Positions 11,589-22,110 of a DNA stretch of 64,000 nucleotides are shown piece after piece (positions within the stretch are counted from its first letter, which is position 1; every line of letters begins with the position of its first letter). The position numbers and the translations under genes are program-made. Origin of the DNA: Prorocentrum cordatum (lineage: Eukaryota; Sar; Dinophyceae; Prorocentrales; Prorocentraceae); assembly GCA_963575745.1 (NCBI GenBank), contig CAUYUJ010020282.1:609629-673628 (forward strand), in the 5' to 3' direction. Under the pieces are notes generated by a model that saw nothing but the letters and a program-made list of their open reading frames with translations, did no database searches and was not told the origin of the DNA.

Positions 11589-11984
11589 CGCACGGCTACT
11601 GGTCATACACGCTTGCCTCCTCGGGCATTGTGGTTCTTGTCTGTCGAGGCGTTCCAATGCATGGCGCTGCTCTTCATGCGACGCGAGGACCTTCTGTGCT
11701 GGCCATCGGACCGCATCATCAACGCAATGGTCCGCATCCCGAAGGCTGATGGGGGCACGCGCCTCATCGCACTGGTCTCGACCCTGGTCCGCGTCCGGGC
11801 CCGCGCACGCAGGCCCTTGGCCCGCGACTGGGTCAAGAAGCACCCTCGCCCGTGCATCTATGGTTTGAGGAAGGGCTTCTCCTCGGCCGACTCGGCCTAC
11901 AGCCACAACATTGATGCCGAGATTGCCCACCTCCTGGGGCTCTCCAGCGTCACCGTGATCCTGGACATGTTCAAGGCCTTTTGA
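11589..11984 (+). pseudogene. LINE-1 ORF2, part 2: RT fingers up to motif A
   Basis: Same reading frame as the endonuclease segment, between the TAG at 11586 and a TGA at 11985. It contains an RT motif-1-like string (IPKADGGTRLIAL), a motif-2/3 region (YGLRKGFSSADSAYSHNI) and the start of motif A (VTVILDMFKAF). The frame breaks exactly in motif A. A run of four T at 11981-11984 is best read as three T plus one inserted base, because the following bases then give the expected D-S-V in the next frame. The break therefore falls at the conserved residues of the polymerase active site. Confidence 0.8.
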
Positions 11985-14715
11985 CAGCGTGTTGCTGGCG
12001 CCTCTACTTCAGGAGGCGCGCCGCCTGCACTTCCCGCTCAGGCTGGTCTGGCAGCTGATTGGCTACTTCAGGCAGCCGCGCGTCATTCGGGCCTACGGCA
12101 GCTGGGGCAGGCAGGTCGTCACCACCCAGAGCATACTGGCCGGTTGCACCCACAGTTCGGCGCTGCTCACGGTCCTGCTCTTCCGTGCCATCACGCGCCT
12201 CCAGCTGATCTCGGATGCCATAGTCCCCCGTGGGCTCATGTATGACCTTACTTTGCAGTGGATTGGCGAGGCCATCGGCGCGGGCACCTTGGTTCTCCAT
12301 CAGGCGGTGGTGCAGTTCGTGAAGGATGTCGAGCCCCTTGGCATGGAGATCAAACCTACCAAGCCGGGCTGGCTGGCCACCGCGGCATCCGCCCAGCGCG
12401 CCTTTACGCCATTAGCGCGAAAGCTCATGCTCTCGCAGCTCAGCAGCGCCCGCAACCTCGGACACGACACCCCCGGCCGACGAGTCATCCGCACGGTGGC
12501 CAAGCGTCGCCTCTTGGCGTTGGGTGCACGTGGCCATCGCACTAGTGCCCTGCATCGTGCAGCAGGGGCCCGCATCCAGACGCTTTGGGGGACTGGGCTG
12601 TTCCCAGCGGCGGCCCATGGCGCAGCAGTTTCGGGCACCCCGGACGATCACTTGGGGCGGCTCCGACACACGGCGGCCTTGCTCTGCAGTGGCAAAGGCG
12701 GGGTTGGAGCTGACTCCATAACGCCCCACCTCGCCACGCAGCGCGACCAGTACTTTGACCCGATTTTCGACACGACGATCGCCCCTGTCTTCAAGTACTG
12801 CGCCTTCATCTGGGACGCCAGGCTGCCCCTGGCGCAGTTGCAGCGTGCCTGGTGCGCCCTCGAGGCAACGTGGCTCCTGGAGAAGCCCACCTGGAAGGGC
12901 GTGCGGGGCCCCCTGGCGGCAGCGTGGATGAGCCTCCTCCGCATTGGGTGGACCATGCACTCGAGCCTCATCCTGGTCACCGACCAGGGCGCCATCATCT
13001 CCCTCTTGCGCACGGCGCCGAAGGACGTGCGCCACCTGCTGCGGGAAGGCATCCGCAGATGGCAGGGCAGGCAGATTCTCCGCCACCATGCCGATTTGGT
13101 GCCTGGCCAGGCCGAGCTCTGGCATCGAGCCATGCGCCGGGTGCTGGCGCCGCCCAGGGCCGCGGTCAAAGGGGCGCACGCGGGCAATCTGCGCAAGCTC
13201 TGGGCAGGAGCCTCCTGGGACATAGCCAAACGCCACCAGCATCATTACGCGGCTTCTCCCATGTGCCCCCACTGCCCACAGCAGATCTGCACTCGAGGCC
13301 ATCAGTTCTACGAGCGCCAGCACACGCTGCAGCACCACAGCGACGACTCCATGGAGCCGCTTTCAGAGGAGCTGGAGCGCGTCAGGGAGAGGCTCGCCAC
13401 GACGTGCCACCTCGGCTGCGCGGACGCCAGCTACGACCGGTTTGACTTGGTGGTCGGGCTGCCGCTGATGCCGCCCATGCCGCCCGCCCCAGTGGCCACT
13501 GCCGAGGTCCACTTCTGGGGCGACTGGGCCTCGACGACTCGCTGTAACCACGCGGTCGCTTACACCGACGGTTCTGGCTACGACACGGAGTGGCCCGAGC
13601 TCTGCCGTTGTGGCTGGGCGGTCGTGCAGATGGGCCCTGACAACATGCCCGTCCGTGCCATTTACGGCGTGCCGGCGGGGCCGAGGCAAGTTGTTGGCCG
13701 CGCAGAGAGAACTGCTATGCTGATGGCCCTCAGGCATCTCCCTTGGCTCTCCCACATCGTCTCTGACTTGGAGTCGCTGGTCAATGAGGGCAATGCGTGG
13801 GACGACAGCCTGGCCAGCTCGTCCAACCAGTGCGCTGACATCTGGCGGGCGGATTTCGCTGCAGCAGGGCCCTGTCCACCGGGCTTCTCCTGGTGCCCTG
13901 CCCATCGCGATATCCAGCACTTCTTGGACGACAGGGCCGCCGCCGACTTCTACGGCAATGCGTGGGCAGATTTCTTTGCAAAGGTCGGAGCTCGTGAACA
14001 CGTACTTCCAAGAGCTGTGCATGATGCATTCGCGGCCAGGCTCTCGGATGCTCGCCTCGAGGGTAAATTGTTTGCCTGGCTCATGAACAGGCTGGGTGAG
14101 CAGCAGGAGGAGCTCGACGCGCTGGTAAAGAAGACCAGGCGCCCCGCAGCGCCCGCGGCACCAGCACAGGTGGCGCCAGGGCGCCATCGCCTCCGCCCTG
14201 TCTTTGGGGGCTTCTGGCGCTGCGCCTTCTGCGCAGCCACTGCTAGCACTGACGAGGCCAAGCAGCGTCTCGAGCGCGCGGTCTGCGCGCCCTCCCCGCT
14301 GCAGAAGCTTATGGCTGCTGCCTCTGCCGGCTCCTCCTCATCCTCCTCCCTCCCATCGGCTCGGGAAGAGGCCATCGCGATAGCCCTCGCTGCGGCCCAT
14401 CGTTATTTGAATTCTTTTTCTGACGGGGCCACTGACGCTCGGGCGTCTAGTGATTCGGGGCTCGGGTCTGCACCGTCGCGGGAGGACCCTTCGGCTACTA
14501 CATCTGCTAGTAGCGCATCGTGTCCAGCGGCTCTTGTCTCTGGTAGGCCAGAGGCTCCAGAGGTAGGAGGGGCTGGTGTTTCAGGCGCTGGGGATTTTAC
14601 CATTCTTCGGGGACACCATTTGGTCTCTCAGGGACTCTTCGTGTTTTGTTTAAACTGCGGGGGGCAGTTCCTCAACCCGGCAATCCCCGACCCTGCTTGC
14701 CCATTGCAAAGGTAG
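11985..14715 (+). pseudogene. LINE-1 ORF2, part 3: RT palm, RNase H and His-Cys modules
   Basis: An open frame of about 900 residues. RT motif B is visible (AGCTHSSALLTVLLFRA). Motif C at about 12235-12250 reads LMYDLTLQW, so the first Asp of the usual DD pair is Tyr, which should abolish polymerisation. Motif D (LGMEIKPTK) follows. RNase H occupies about 13550-13995 and keeps all four acidic sites: YTDGSG, the GRAERTAM Glu, VSDLES and NAWADFF. A Cys-x2-Cys/His cluster lies near 13262-13330. The last 240 residues contain two modules of the form H-x-L-x(n)-C-x2-C-x(13-17)-C at 14185-14286 and 14614-14700. The frame ends at TAG 14713-14715. Confidence 0.85.
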
Positions 14716-14888
14716 GCGTGGAATTACTCAGGGAAGAACCACGGCCCTTAATAACCTTATGGCCAAACGTCACCCGCGAACGGGAGCCCCCCTAAGCGGT
14801 GACACCCAACGCGGCTAAAGGGTTGCCGCGTTTTCCGTCTTTACTCGTGGCTCCCTCGTTTCTTCGGCGGAGTTCATTGGGCTTGCGT
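14716..14888 (+). other. LINE-1 3' UTR with hairpins
   Basis: After the stop, AACGCGGC (14808-14815) pairs perfectly with GCCGCGTT (14825-14832) around a 9-base loop, and cccg/cggg form a small hairpin near 14774. There is no poly(A). 3' hairpins recognised by the RT are known in stringent-type LINEs, so a role in template recognition is plausible but inferred. Confidence 0.45.
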
Positions 14889-14907
14889 CTCCTCCTCCTC
14901 CGCCCCA
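14889..14907 (+). repeat. Target-site duplication, 3' copy (LINE-1)
   Basis: Exact copy of the 19-bp string at 8061-8079. It is followed by further CTC-rich DNA (14908-15060) that resembles the left flank. Confidence 0.55.
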
Positions 14908-15254
14908 ACCGCATCCTTTTCCTCCCCCTCCTCATGCTCTCCTCCTCCTCCTCCTTCTCCTCTTCCTCCTCCCCCTCCTCCTCATGCTCTCGTCCTCCCC
15001 TCATCCCCCTCCTGCTCCTCCTCCTCCTTCTCCTTTATCCCCCTCCTCTCTCCCGCTGCCGTCCGCGCCCCCCCCCGCAGCGCCAGGATGCTCGCCCTGG
15101 ACAAGGCGGAGGGCAAGCGGCGGGTCGAGGGGGCGACCGCCGGCCGGCGGGCGGGTCGCTGGCACGGCCCCGGGAGAGGTGGGAGGAGCGGGGCGGAGAT
15201 GAGGGGCGCGGAGGCAGGGCGGGCGGCGGGGTGGCGCCTCCCCTCGTCAGCCGA
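14908..15254. other. CTC-rich flank and GC-rich spacer
   Basis: (CTC)n microsatellite to about 15,050, then GC-rich DNA of mixed composition. No gene is recognised. Confidence 0.5.
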
Positions 15255-15796
15255 CGTGGTGCAGTCTATGTGGTGCACTTGACTACCCTGCACCGCGCTT
15301 GACCACCTCCACTGCTCGCGCCAACACCCCACCCACCCACCCGCAACTTGGTTTGCAAAATCTCTTAAGCCCGTGACGGTGGGTACCAAATGGCACTTGG
15401 CAACGACACCGACGCCGACGACGACAGCGACGTCGACGACGACGCCGACGACGAAGACGACGACTACGACGACGACACCGACGACGACGACGACGCCGAC
15501 GACGACGACGACGACGATGACGCCGACGACGACGACGACGATGACACCGACGACGACGTCGACGACGCCGACGACGACGACGGCGGCGGCGACGACGCCG
15601 ACATCGACGACGACGGAGACGACGCCGACGCCGACGACGACGACGACGACGAAGGCGACGACGACGAAGGAGGCGGGAGGACGACGACGGCGACAACAAC
15701 GACAACGACGAGGGAGGAAGGAGGGGGGTGACGACGCGAACGACGAAGGAGGGAGGACGGCGACGCCGACGACGACAACGACGAGGGAGGAGGGAA

Positions 15797-15836
<40 letters not shown>

Positions 15837-16652
15837 ACGACGGCGACGAAATAGGAGGGACGACGACGAGACGCCGACGACGGACGACGACGACGACGAG
15901 GGAGGAGGAGGAAGGACGACCACGGCGACAACGACGACGGAAACGACCACGACGCCAAAGAGGACGACGACGACGAACACGAGGAAAGACAGAGAACGAC
16001 GTACGACGACGACGACGACGACGACGCGGGAGGAGGGAGGAGGAGGACGGCGACGACGACGACGACGACGCAAGAGCGCGCGCGCACGCTTTTGTTGAAA
16101 ATCCGTGTTGCGAAACCTTGTGTTTTTGTAGGTTTTTTGGTCGCGATTTTGAAATCCTTCCGAAACCGATGGGTTTTGAAGGATTTCGGAATACGTGCGC
16201 GACGACGCGCGCGTCTGCATTTCGTCCCGTTTTTTTGCAGAGGATTCTCGCGACGGCACACGCGCAAGGGCGTTCGACAGATTTCGACATGCGCGCGCGG
16301 GAAGCCCGTTTGGTAGCATGTTGTGAAAATCCTGAAAAACTTATGGTTCTCTTAAGATGTCGCAAGAGCTCGCGCGTAAGCTTGTTTAGCAAATCAGTGT
16401 TGCGAAACCCAGTGTTTTTGCATGTTTTTTGGGAACTCGATTGCGAAACCCTTCCGTCACCGATGGTTTTTGAAGGATTGTTGTTTTCCACTAGGGAACC
16501 TCAGGGGGACCGACCCCGGCCCCCCGGGGGATATTGTAAATTCATATGTAGAATGGGCATGTGGTCAGAATCGTATATGATCTGCATACCCGAAAAGGGG
16601 TACGGATAACTCCGGGGGGGGGGTAGAGTCTATTCCCTTTTCAGAAAAGAGA
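15255..16652 (-). repeat. Higher-order repeat (HOR), inverted copy 1
   Basis: The reverse complement of the 1.1-1.6 kb composite unit found at 55-59 kb. Landmarks on the minus strand, in order: the tcgcgcgcgcatgcc-type modules of about 190 bp (16,080-16,500 here), a long trinucleotide block ((GAC)n on plus, 15,400-16,080), then caagttgcgggtgggtgggt and cgcgagcagtgg (15,310-15,350), then gtggtgca minisatellite. Open frames of several hundred codons cross it only because the trinucleotide block has no stops. Confidence 0.85.
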
Positions 16653-17107
16653 ATTAAGGCGTGGCGCAGTCTATGTGGTGCAGTCTGTGCGGTGCCACGT
16701 TTGTGGTGCAAGCTGGGTGGCGCAAGCTGTGTGGTGCAATGAGTTCCTGTTTGCAATGAGTTGTCAATTCCACTGCTCGCGCAACCACGCCACCAACCCA
16801 CCCGCAATTTCGTTTGAAACCCGATGTGGCGGCGATTGCGATGAGTGTGCGGCGTTGGCTGGTGCATTTTTGCGGCCGCGCTAGCCCGCGCATGCTCGCG
16901 CCTGAAGCGGCCAGCTAATTTGGCGCGGCCGACGCGGCCGCGGTGGCGCTGACCGCTGGGCTCTTCCCAGCGGGCACTCAAGTGCGAGTCGGCGTCTTGG
17001 GCGCACGCGGTATCATGGCAACGTCGACAACGGTAGCCGTGATGATGATGATGATGATGGTGATGATGGTGGTGATGATGATGACGATGACGATGATGAT
17101 GACGATG

Positions 17108-17140
<33 letters not shown>

Positions 17141-17773
17141 GCAGCGATGCTAGTGACGACGGTGACAACGACGACGGCAAGGCCAGTGACGGTGCCGATG
17201 CGGATAACGCCGACGACGATGAGGGCATCCTCGCGTCGGTTGTGAATGTTTTGGAGGTTGCTCGACATGCGCGCGCGGCCGACGTGCGAGAGTGGCCCGC
17301 ATGGTATTATTTGGGACGGATCGTACCTCCTCCCCCCCGCTCAGCACGCGCGCGAAAGGCGCTCGAATAATTTCGACATGCGGCGCAGGACGCCCACTTG
17401 GCAGAGTGTGATGCAAATTTTGGAGCGCGAGCAAAACCGTGTGTGTTTATATGTTTGCGGGACAACCGATTTAGAAGCCCATACGAAACTCAAGGTTTTT
17501 GAAGAATTCCGGCATGCGCGCGCGACGACGCGCGCGTGTACACTTCGCCCCGTATGGTGCAGAAGGTGTTTTGGAACCTGATGTTTTTTGTCAACGAGAG
17601 CGTGTGCTAGATTTTCCCAGAGGATGACGGGGGGGATACTGGCCTGCTTGGGAATGTACGAATTCAGATTTCGCATGGACTGTGAGGCAGAATCACATGT
17701 ACATTGTAATCAGCGAAGGTGTCCCGTTAATTCCGAGGGGTAGATCCTATCACTTTTCTGGAACGGAGAATAG
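16653..17773 (-). repeat. HOR, inverted copy 2
   Basis: Begins (on plus) with the gtggtgca-type 13-bp minisatellite at 16,660-16,760, then ccacccacccgcaa, the conserved cgctggg/cccagcg hairpin (16954-16972), gtcgacaacggtag, a (GAT)n block (17,038-17,150), and two tcgcgcgcgcatgcc-type modules. A third inverted copy seems to begin at 17,774-17,830 with more minisatellite before homology fades. Confidence 0.8.
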
Positions 17774-18736
17774 ATGTGGTGCAATATGTGCGGTGTTGTG
17801 GTGCGATATGTGCGGTGCTATCTGTGTGTATCTGCGAGAGCGAGACTGCAGTGTTCGGGACGTATCGAAACAATGTCGGGCCACGCACGTCGCACACCTG
17901 CGTAACATAGAACGGGGGACAGAAGTGGAGGAGGAGGAGCAGCAGGAGGAAGAGGGGGAGGGTGGAACAAGGAGGATGGACAAGGATGGGAAAGACATCT
18001 TCTTCACGCTTCGCGTATCCGCACCAGTGCAAGGGTTCAGTGGGGTCTCGCTACGCTGCCGACCTCCACGGTGCAAGGACTTCGGTATGTGTTGCTTTGT
18101 GCGCCCGTCGGTTGTTTTCTCTTGCAAGCACTTCGCTTCCGACATGTGCCACTGTTTTACAAACAAGATGTACTGCTGTTTGCAGTCCTATCTGTGACGA
18201 GGTTGCCCCTCTTCACCCCTGCGCTGACGCGATGCAGTTGTGTCGCCACGGCACGGACGTCCTCGGGGTGTGCCTGTCGGTCCTGCTCGGCTCTGACGGT
18301 GCCTTTTGCCGATTCACACCGAGTGATGATCTCTGCGTGTTTATGATCGCGCCGCGGCGCCATTTTGGCTGCGCTTACTTGCTGGTCGCCACCGGGATCT
18401 CCACGCCACCGGGTTGGGAATTTCGTTTCTGGTTCTTCTTCTGAGTGGCTGCCCGCGCGTTCGCTTCGCTTGCCTGTCTTTTCTTGCTGCCTAGTCGCGG
18501 GCCGACTAGTGTTCGGACGGCTTTCGACCTGCTTCGCAAACCCGCTGACCCAAAAAAATTTCCGCACCAGCCCATTCAGAGACCTTGCCCCTGAGAGTTG
18601 ACGGGAAAAGAGGCGAAGAGGCACATATACTGAAACAGAGTGGGCAACCATGGAGACCAGAGAGATCTCTGGGAGCAAAGGGGGGTGCCTTGGAGGGCCT
18701 CTTCGGGTCATCCGTCGGGCCCGCGCGAGGGCGACG
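17774..18736. other. Mixed sequence, no gene recognised
   Basis: After the HOR boundary there is unique sequence. A frame at 17962-18444 (Cys-rich, about 160 codons) has no recognisable domain and an equally plausible antisense frame. A segment near 17,864-17,910 (aatgtcgggccacgc) recurs at about 22,795-22,845, so part of this is dispersed repeat. Confidence 0.4.
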
Positions 18737-18990
18737 GACGGAGGAGGAGGAGGAGGAGGAGGAGGAAGAAGACGATGTCGACGGCGACGACAACGACGAA
18801 GACGATGACGACGACGAAAAAGACGACCACGACCACGACCACGACGACCACGACCACGACCACGACCACGACGACGACGACGAGGACCACGACGTGAAGG
18901 AAAAGGTGGAAAACGAAAAAGAAGATGATGAGGGCAAGGATGAGGACGAGGAGGAGGAAGAGGAGGAGGAGGAGGAGGAGGAGGAGGACA
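18737..18990. repeat. GAG/GAC trinucleotide tract
   Basis: (GAG)n, then (GAC)n and (CAC-GAC)n, then (GAG)n again. It would encode a poly-acidic peptide in one frame, but there is no flanking coding sequence. Confidence 0.9.
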
Positions 18991-19039
18991 GCGATGACGA
19001 GAACAGAGCCTTGAAAGTCGCCTCTTGGAGCCCTTTCGG

Positions 19040-19420
19040 GACTTTTTAGGGGGATATTGTGGTCCTCTTGGGGCTCGTTTGGGGGTTCTTTGGGCTCTCT
19101 CGGGGCCCTCTTGGAGTCCTCTGGGGGCTCTCTTGGGAACCCTGGTGGGCCTCTTTGGCCCATCTTGGAGGCCATCCTAGAGGCCATCGATCAAAAGGGG
19201 GGAGCCTCGATTGGCAATCCCCCGGGGGCATCAACATCGCCTTTGGGAGCCCTCTCTTCGGACGGTCTTGGGCCGATCTTGGGCGTTTTGGGGGCCGCTG
19301 GGGGGGCATAGTGGGCCCCTCTTGGGGCTCTCTTCGGCCATCGTTAAACAATCTCGAGGCCTCAAAAAGCACATCGGTAGCGAAAAGGTGACAAGGCAAC
19401 CATCGTTGATTTTCTTCAGG
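19040..19420 (+). repeat. CTCTTGGGGCC minisatellite, locus 1
   Basis: Degenerate units of about 20-27 bp around ctcttggggccctc. The same family occurs inverted at 35,520-35,840 and direct at 36,390-37,090. Unique sequence without a gene follows to about 19,620. Confidence 0.75.
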
Positions 19421-19624
19421 TGCTTGAGGGACTGCGGCCTCCTGGGGTGACCTGAGGGGCTTCCGGGAACACATGAACACGTTTTGTAACCTTCATCGTG
19501 CTGTTTGGAGGTGTACCGGAAGTTATATTGAATCACCTTTGGGCACTTTGAGTCAATTTGAAACCCACTTGGAGCATCGGAGGCCTTTTGGGAGCCATCT
19601 TGGGCCATCTTGGACGCTCCGCTA

Positions 19625-19904
19625 GACCCCCAGGAGCCCACGCCAGTCGCGAGAATTGTTCACATCGCAGCCCCTAGGGAGGCGCGAGTCCCCAGCCCGC
19701 GTGCGCCTCCACCCCGTTGGACCACCCAGGAGCACACGAAAGTGGCGACAGTTGCGCACTCCGCAGCCTCACAGGAAGCCGCGAGGTCTCGACTGGGTTC
19801 GCGTGTGTTTCCACTCCATTGAATTTTCCGGGAGCCAGCGAAAGTGGCGAAACTCGCACACTTCGCGGCCCACCCGCGGGGGAGCCACAAGGTGTCAGTT
19901 GGGT
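19625..19904 (+). repeat. ~102-bp satellite, left block
   Basis: Nearly three units starting caggagcccacg (19631, 19727, 19829; spacing 96 and 102). Each contains gaaagtggcgacagttgcgca and a ctcgactgggttcgcgtg-type segment. The last unit breaks off at about 19,900, where the RT relic begins. The array resumes on the other side of the relic. Confidence 0.8.
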
Positions 19905-21397
19905 CAACGTTGACCACAAGAGCATATGGGCAGCACTGAAGGCACAAGGGGTCCAACCTGGATACGTTGCACTACTCCAACAGCTCTATAAGGAACAGAC
20001 AGCCGCGGTGAGGACAGACGTCAGCAGCAGACCCTTCAGCCCCCTGCGGGGCACGAAGCAGGGAGACCCGCTCAGCTCCCTAGTCTTCAACGCTCTTCTA
20101 CAATACATTCTTGGACCGCTGGTTTCCGACTGGCAGCAAAAAAGGAAGGGAGTTGAATTGGGATTTGCGGGCACCGCCACGCTGACCAACCTATTCTTCG
20201 CCAGCGACGTGCTCCTGACCAGCCAAGCTCCCCCGCGCCTGAAAGCGATGCTTGGCGACATTGCGCGCGCGACGAGGCTACGCGGGCTCGGATTACACCC
20301 TAGCAAAACCAAAATATTGAGCAACCAGACGTGAAGGACCGGAAAGGCGAGCTCACGCACATCACGTTTCCAAGACATGGATATGGAAATCGTTCCATAC
20401 GAATGCAGTATCAAATACCTTGGCCACTTGATCAGCTTCCACGAACAGATGGAAACGGAAATCCACCACCGCACGCGAGCTGCATGGGCATCACCCACAT
20501 GTCGCAAGCAGGAGCTGACCAGCAAGCACTACCCATTGGCTCACCGACTCCGACTTTTCAACAGCACTGTAGCACCAACGGCGTTATACGGAGTAGAGAC
20601 GTGGACCCTCACGGAGCCTTTTACGGCAGCATCTACGACGGACACAACGACGCATGCTTCGCATGATCATCAGGACGCCACGGAGGCGCACAACGAAAGA
20701 AGCCAGCGCTCACAGCGGCCAGGGGCCGAATCTCGACGGCGCGAACAACGAAACACAAGACCACGAAGACCGCACCAACGCACTAGCGACGACGCAGAGA
20801 GCAGCCCATCACAGTGTGATGCACCTGACAGGCCTGACAAGCACAGCGAAGACGGTGAAGGCACCACCGCAGACGAAATGGAACCATGGGTCGACTTCAT
20901 CCAGCGAGCGACACGACGCGCAGAGCACCTCATGAATCTTCACCACATTGACACATGGGAGACGCTGCACAAACGGAAAGTATGGCGCACGGCTTCACGA
21001 GTCGCAAACCACAACCGGACGAGGTGGACATGGCGAGTGCTGCGCTGGCACCCAGTGCTCAACCCGCGCCAGCGGGGACAGGCAGCACGGTGGCCAAAAG
21101 AAGCGCTGGGACGACGAAGTCACCACTTACTTACGTCAACGCAGACCAGACCTCCACCGACCGCCCACGCAAGCCCATTCGAAAGGACAACCGAACGACA
21201 TCACATGGACGCAAACAGCCCAAGGCACCGAAGCATGGACAGCGCTCGAGCACCACTTCACCGACCTCACGTCGACCAGCACCCAGGACTCAGACCAACG
21301 ACGTAAAATCTCAGCGAACGCCGAGACGTCTCGCCCAACCCGCGCCGACACCGACACCAAGGACTTTCTTTTCCTCCTCCTCCCCCTCTCCTCCTAG
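19900..21397 (+). pseudogene. Decayed L1/RTE-like reverse transcriptase
   Basis: A relic of a third, unrelated LINE. The first part (to TGA 20332) has RT motif B (RGTKQGDPLSSLVFN), motif C degraded to FFASD (the first Asp of FADD is Ser) and a motif-D-like GLHPSKTKIL. Downstream, in the same and other frames, are IKYLGHLIS, the LYGVETWTLT thumb signature, LRMIIRTPRRR, WVDFIQRATRRAEHL, a GGQKKRWDD-type string and the terminal WTQTAQGTEAWTALEHHF. Reading these in order needs at least four frame changes plus the stop. No start codon, endonuclease or ORF1 is present, so it is 5'-truncated. A pyrimidine-rich tail follows near 21,365-21,395. Confidence 0.8.
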
Positions 21398-21515
21398 TTC
21401 CCTACCTAGTCTCTGCCTAGAAGGGCTCTTACTCGGAGGCTTAAAGGGCCGGGCAGTGGAACCCGCCCCTGGCGGTTCCCCCAGTATCCGCCCCGCGGTT
21501 CCCCCAGCTGCGCCC
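21398..21515 (+). other. GC-rich spacer after RT relic
   Basis: Contains two near-repeats of gcggttcccccagt (about 21,472 and 21,496), possibly the 3' UTR of the relic. No poly(A) is seen. Confidence 0.35.
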
Positions 21516-21945
21516 CTTTAGCTTAGCTTTGCTTATCTCATCCTAGCTTAGCCTAGCTTAACGTAGCTTAGCCTAGCTCAGCCTAGCCTAGCTTAGCTTA
21601 GCCTAACTTAGCTTAGCCTAGCCTAGCCTAGCTTAGCTTAGCTCAGCTCAGTTTAGCTTAGCGCAGCGCAGCATTCGCATAGCATAGCATAGCACAGCAC
21701 ACCATAGCATAGCATAGCATAGCGCAGCATATCATAGTGATGTATAGCATAGCATCGCATAGCATAGCATAGCGCAGTATATCATAGCATAACTTAGCTT
21801 AACATAGCACAGTGCAACATAGCATAGCGCAGCATAGCAAAGCATAGCATATCATAGCATATCATATCATAGTATTGCATAGCATAGCGCAGCATAGCAT
21901 AGCATAGCATAGCATAGCGCAGTCTAGCATAGCATAGAAGGAGGA
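21516..21945 (+). repeat. TAGCY/CATAG short-unit array
   Basis: About 430 bp of five-base units: TAGCT/TAGCC-rich to about 21,665, then CATAG with cgcag variants to about 21,945. The change of unit is abrupt, so two related arrays abut. It is compositionally unlike the surrounding GC-rich DNA. Confidence 0.9.
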
Positions 21946-22110
21946 GGACGGCGTTTACCGTTACTACTAATATTGCTCTCCTCGGGGCTCCAACTCCCAG
22001 GTCGGGTCGCTCTGGGATAATGTTTACACGTCTCGCACTGCATGAATCCAGACACATCAGATCCTAGAGGCCATGGCCTCACCCACCTGGTCTGCTCTAG
22101 GCCCGGACGC
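21946..22110. other. Short unique spacer
   Basis: Between the TAGC array and the resuming satellite. Nothing is recognised. Confidence 0.4.

Larger units (their letters stand above)
8080..14888 (+). mobile_element. LINE-1: non-LTR retrotransposon (EEP endonuclease, RT, RNase H)
   Basis: A GC-rich element of about 6.8 kb inferred from flanking 19-bp duplications. The order is a 5' UTR with a strong stem-loop, ORF1 (zinc-finger-like and coiled coil), then a broken ORF2 with an endonuclease/exonuclease/phosphatase-fold domain, RT, RNase H and C-terminal zinc modules, then a short 3' UTR with hairpins. There is no LTR and no integrase, so this is a target-primed (non-LTR) element. ORF2 carries an in-frame stop and a frameshift, and the RT active site is mutated, so this copy is dead. 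The ends rest on the duplication and could shift by a few bases. Confidence 0.8.

Noticed and set aside
18349-18372. gccattttggct, matching 12 bases of the dinoflagellate spliced leader
   Set aside because: The conserved CAAG end and the 5' part are absent and no retrogene follows, so it is probably chance.
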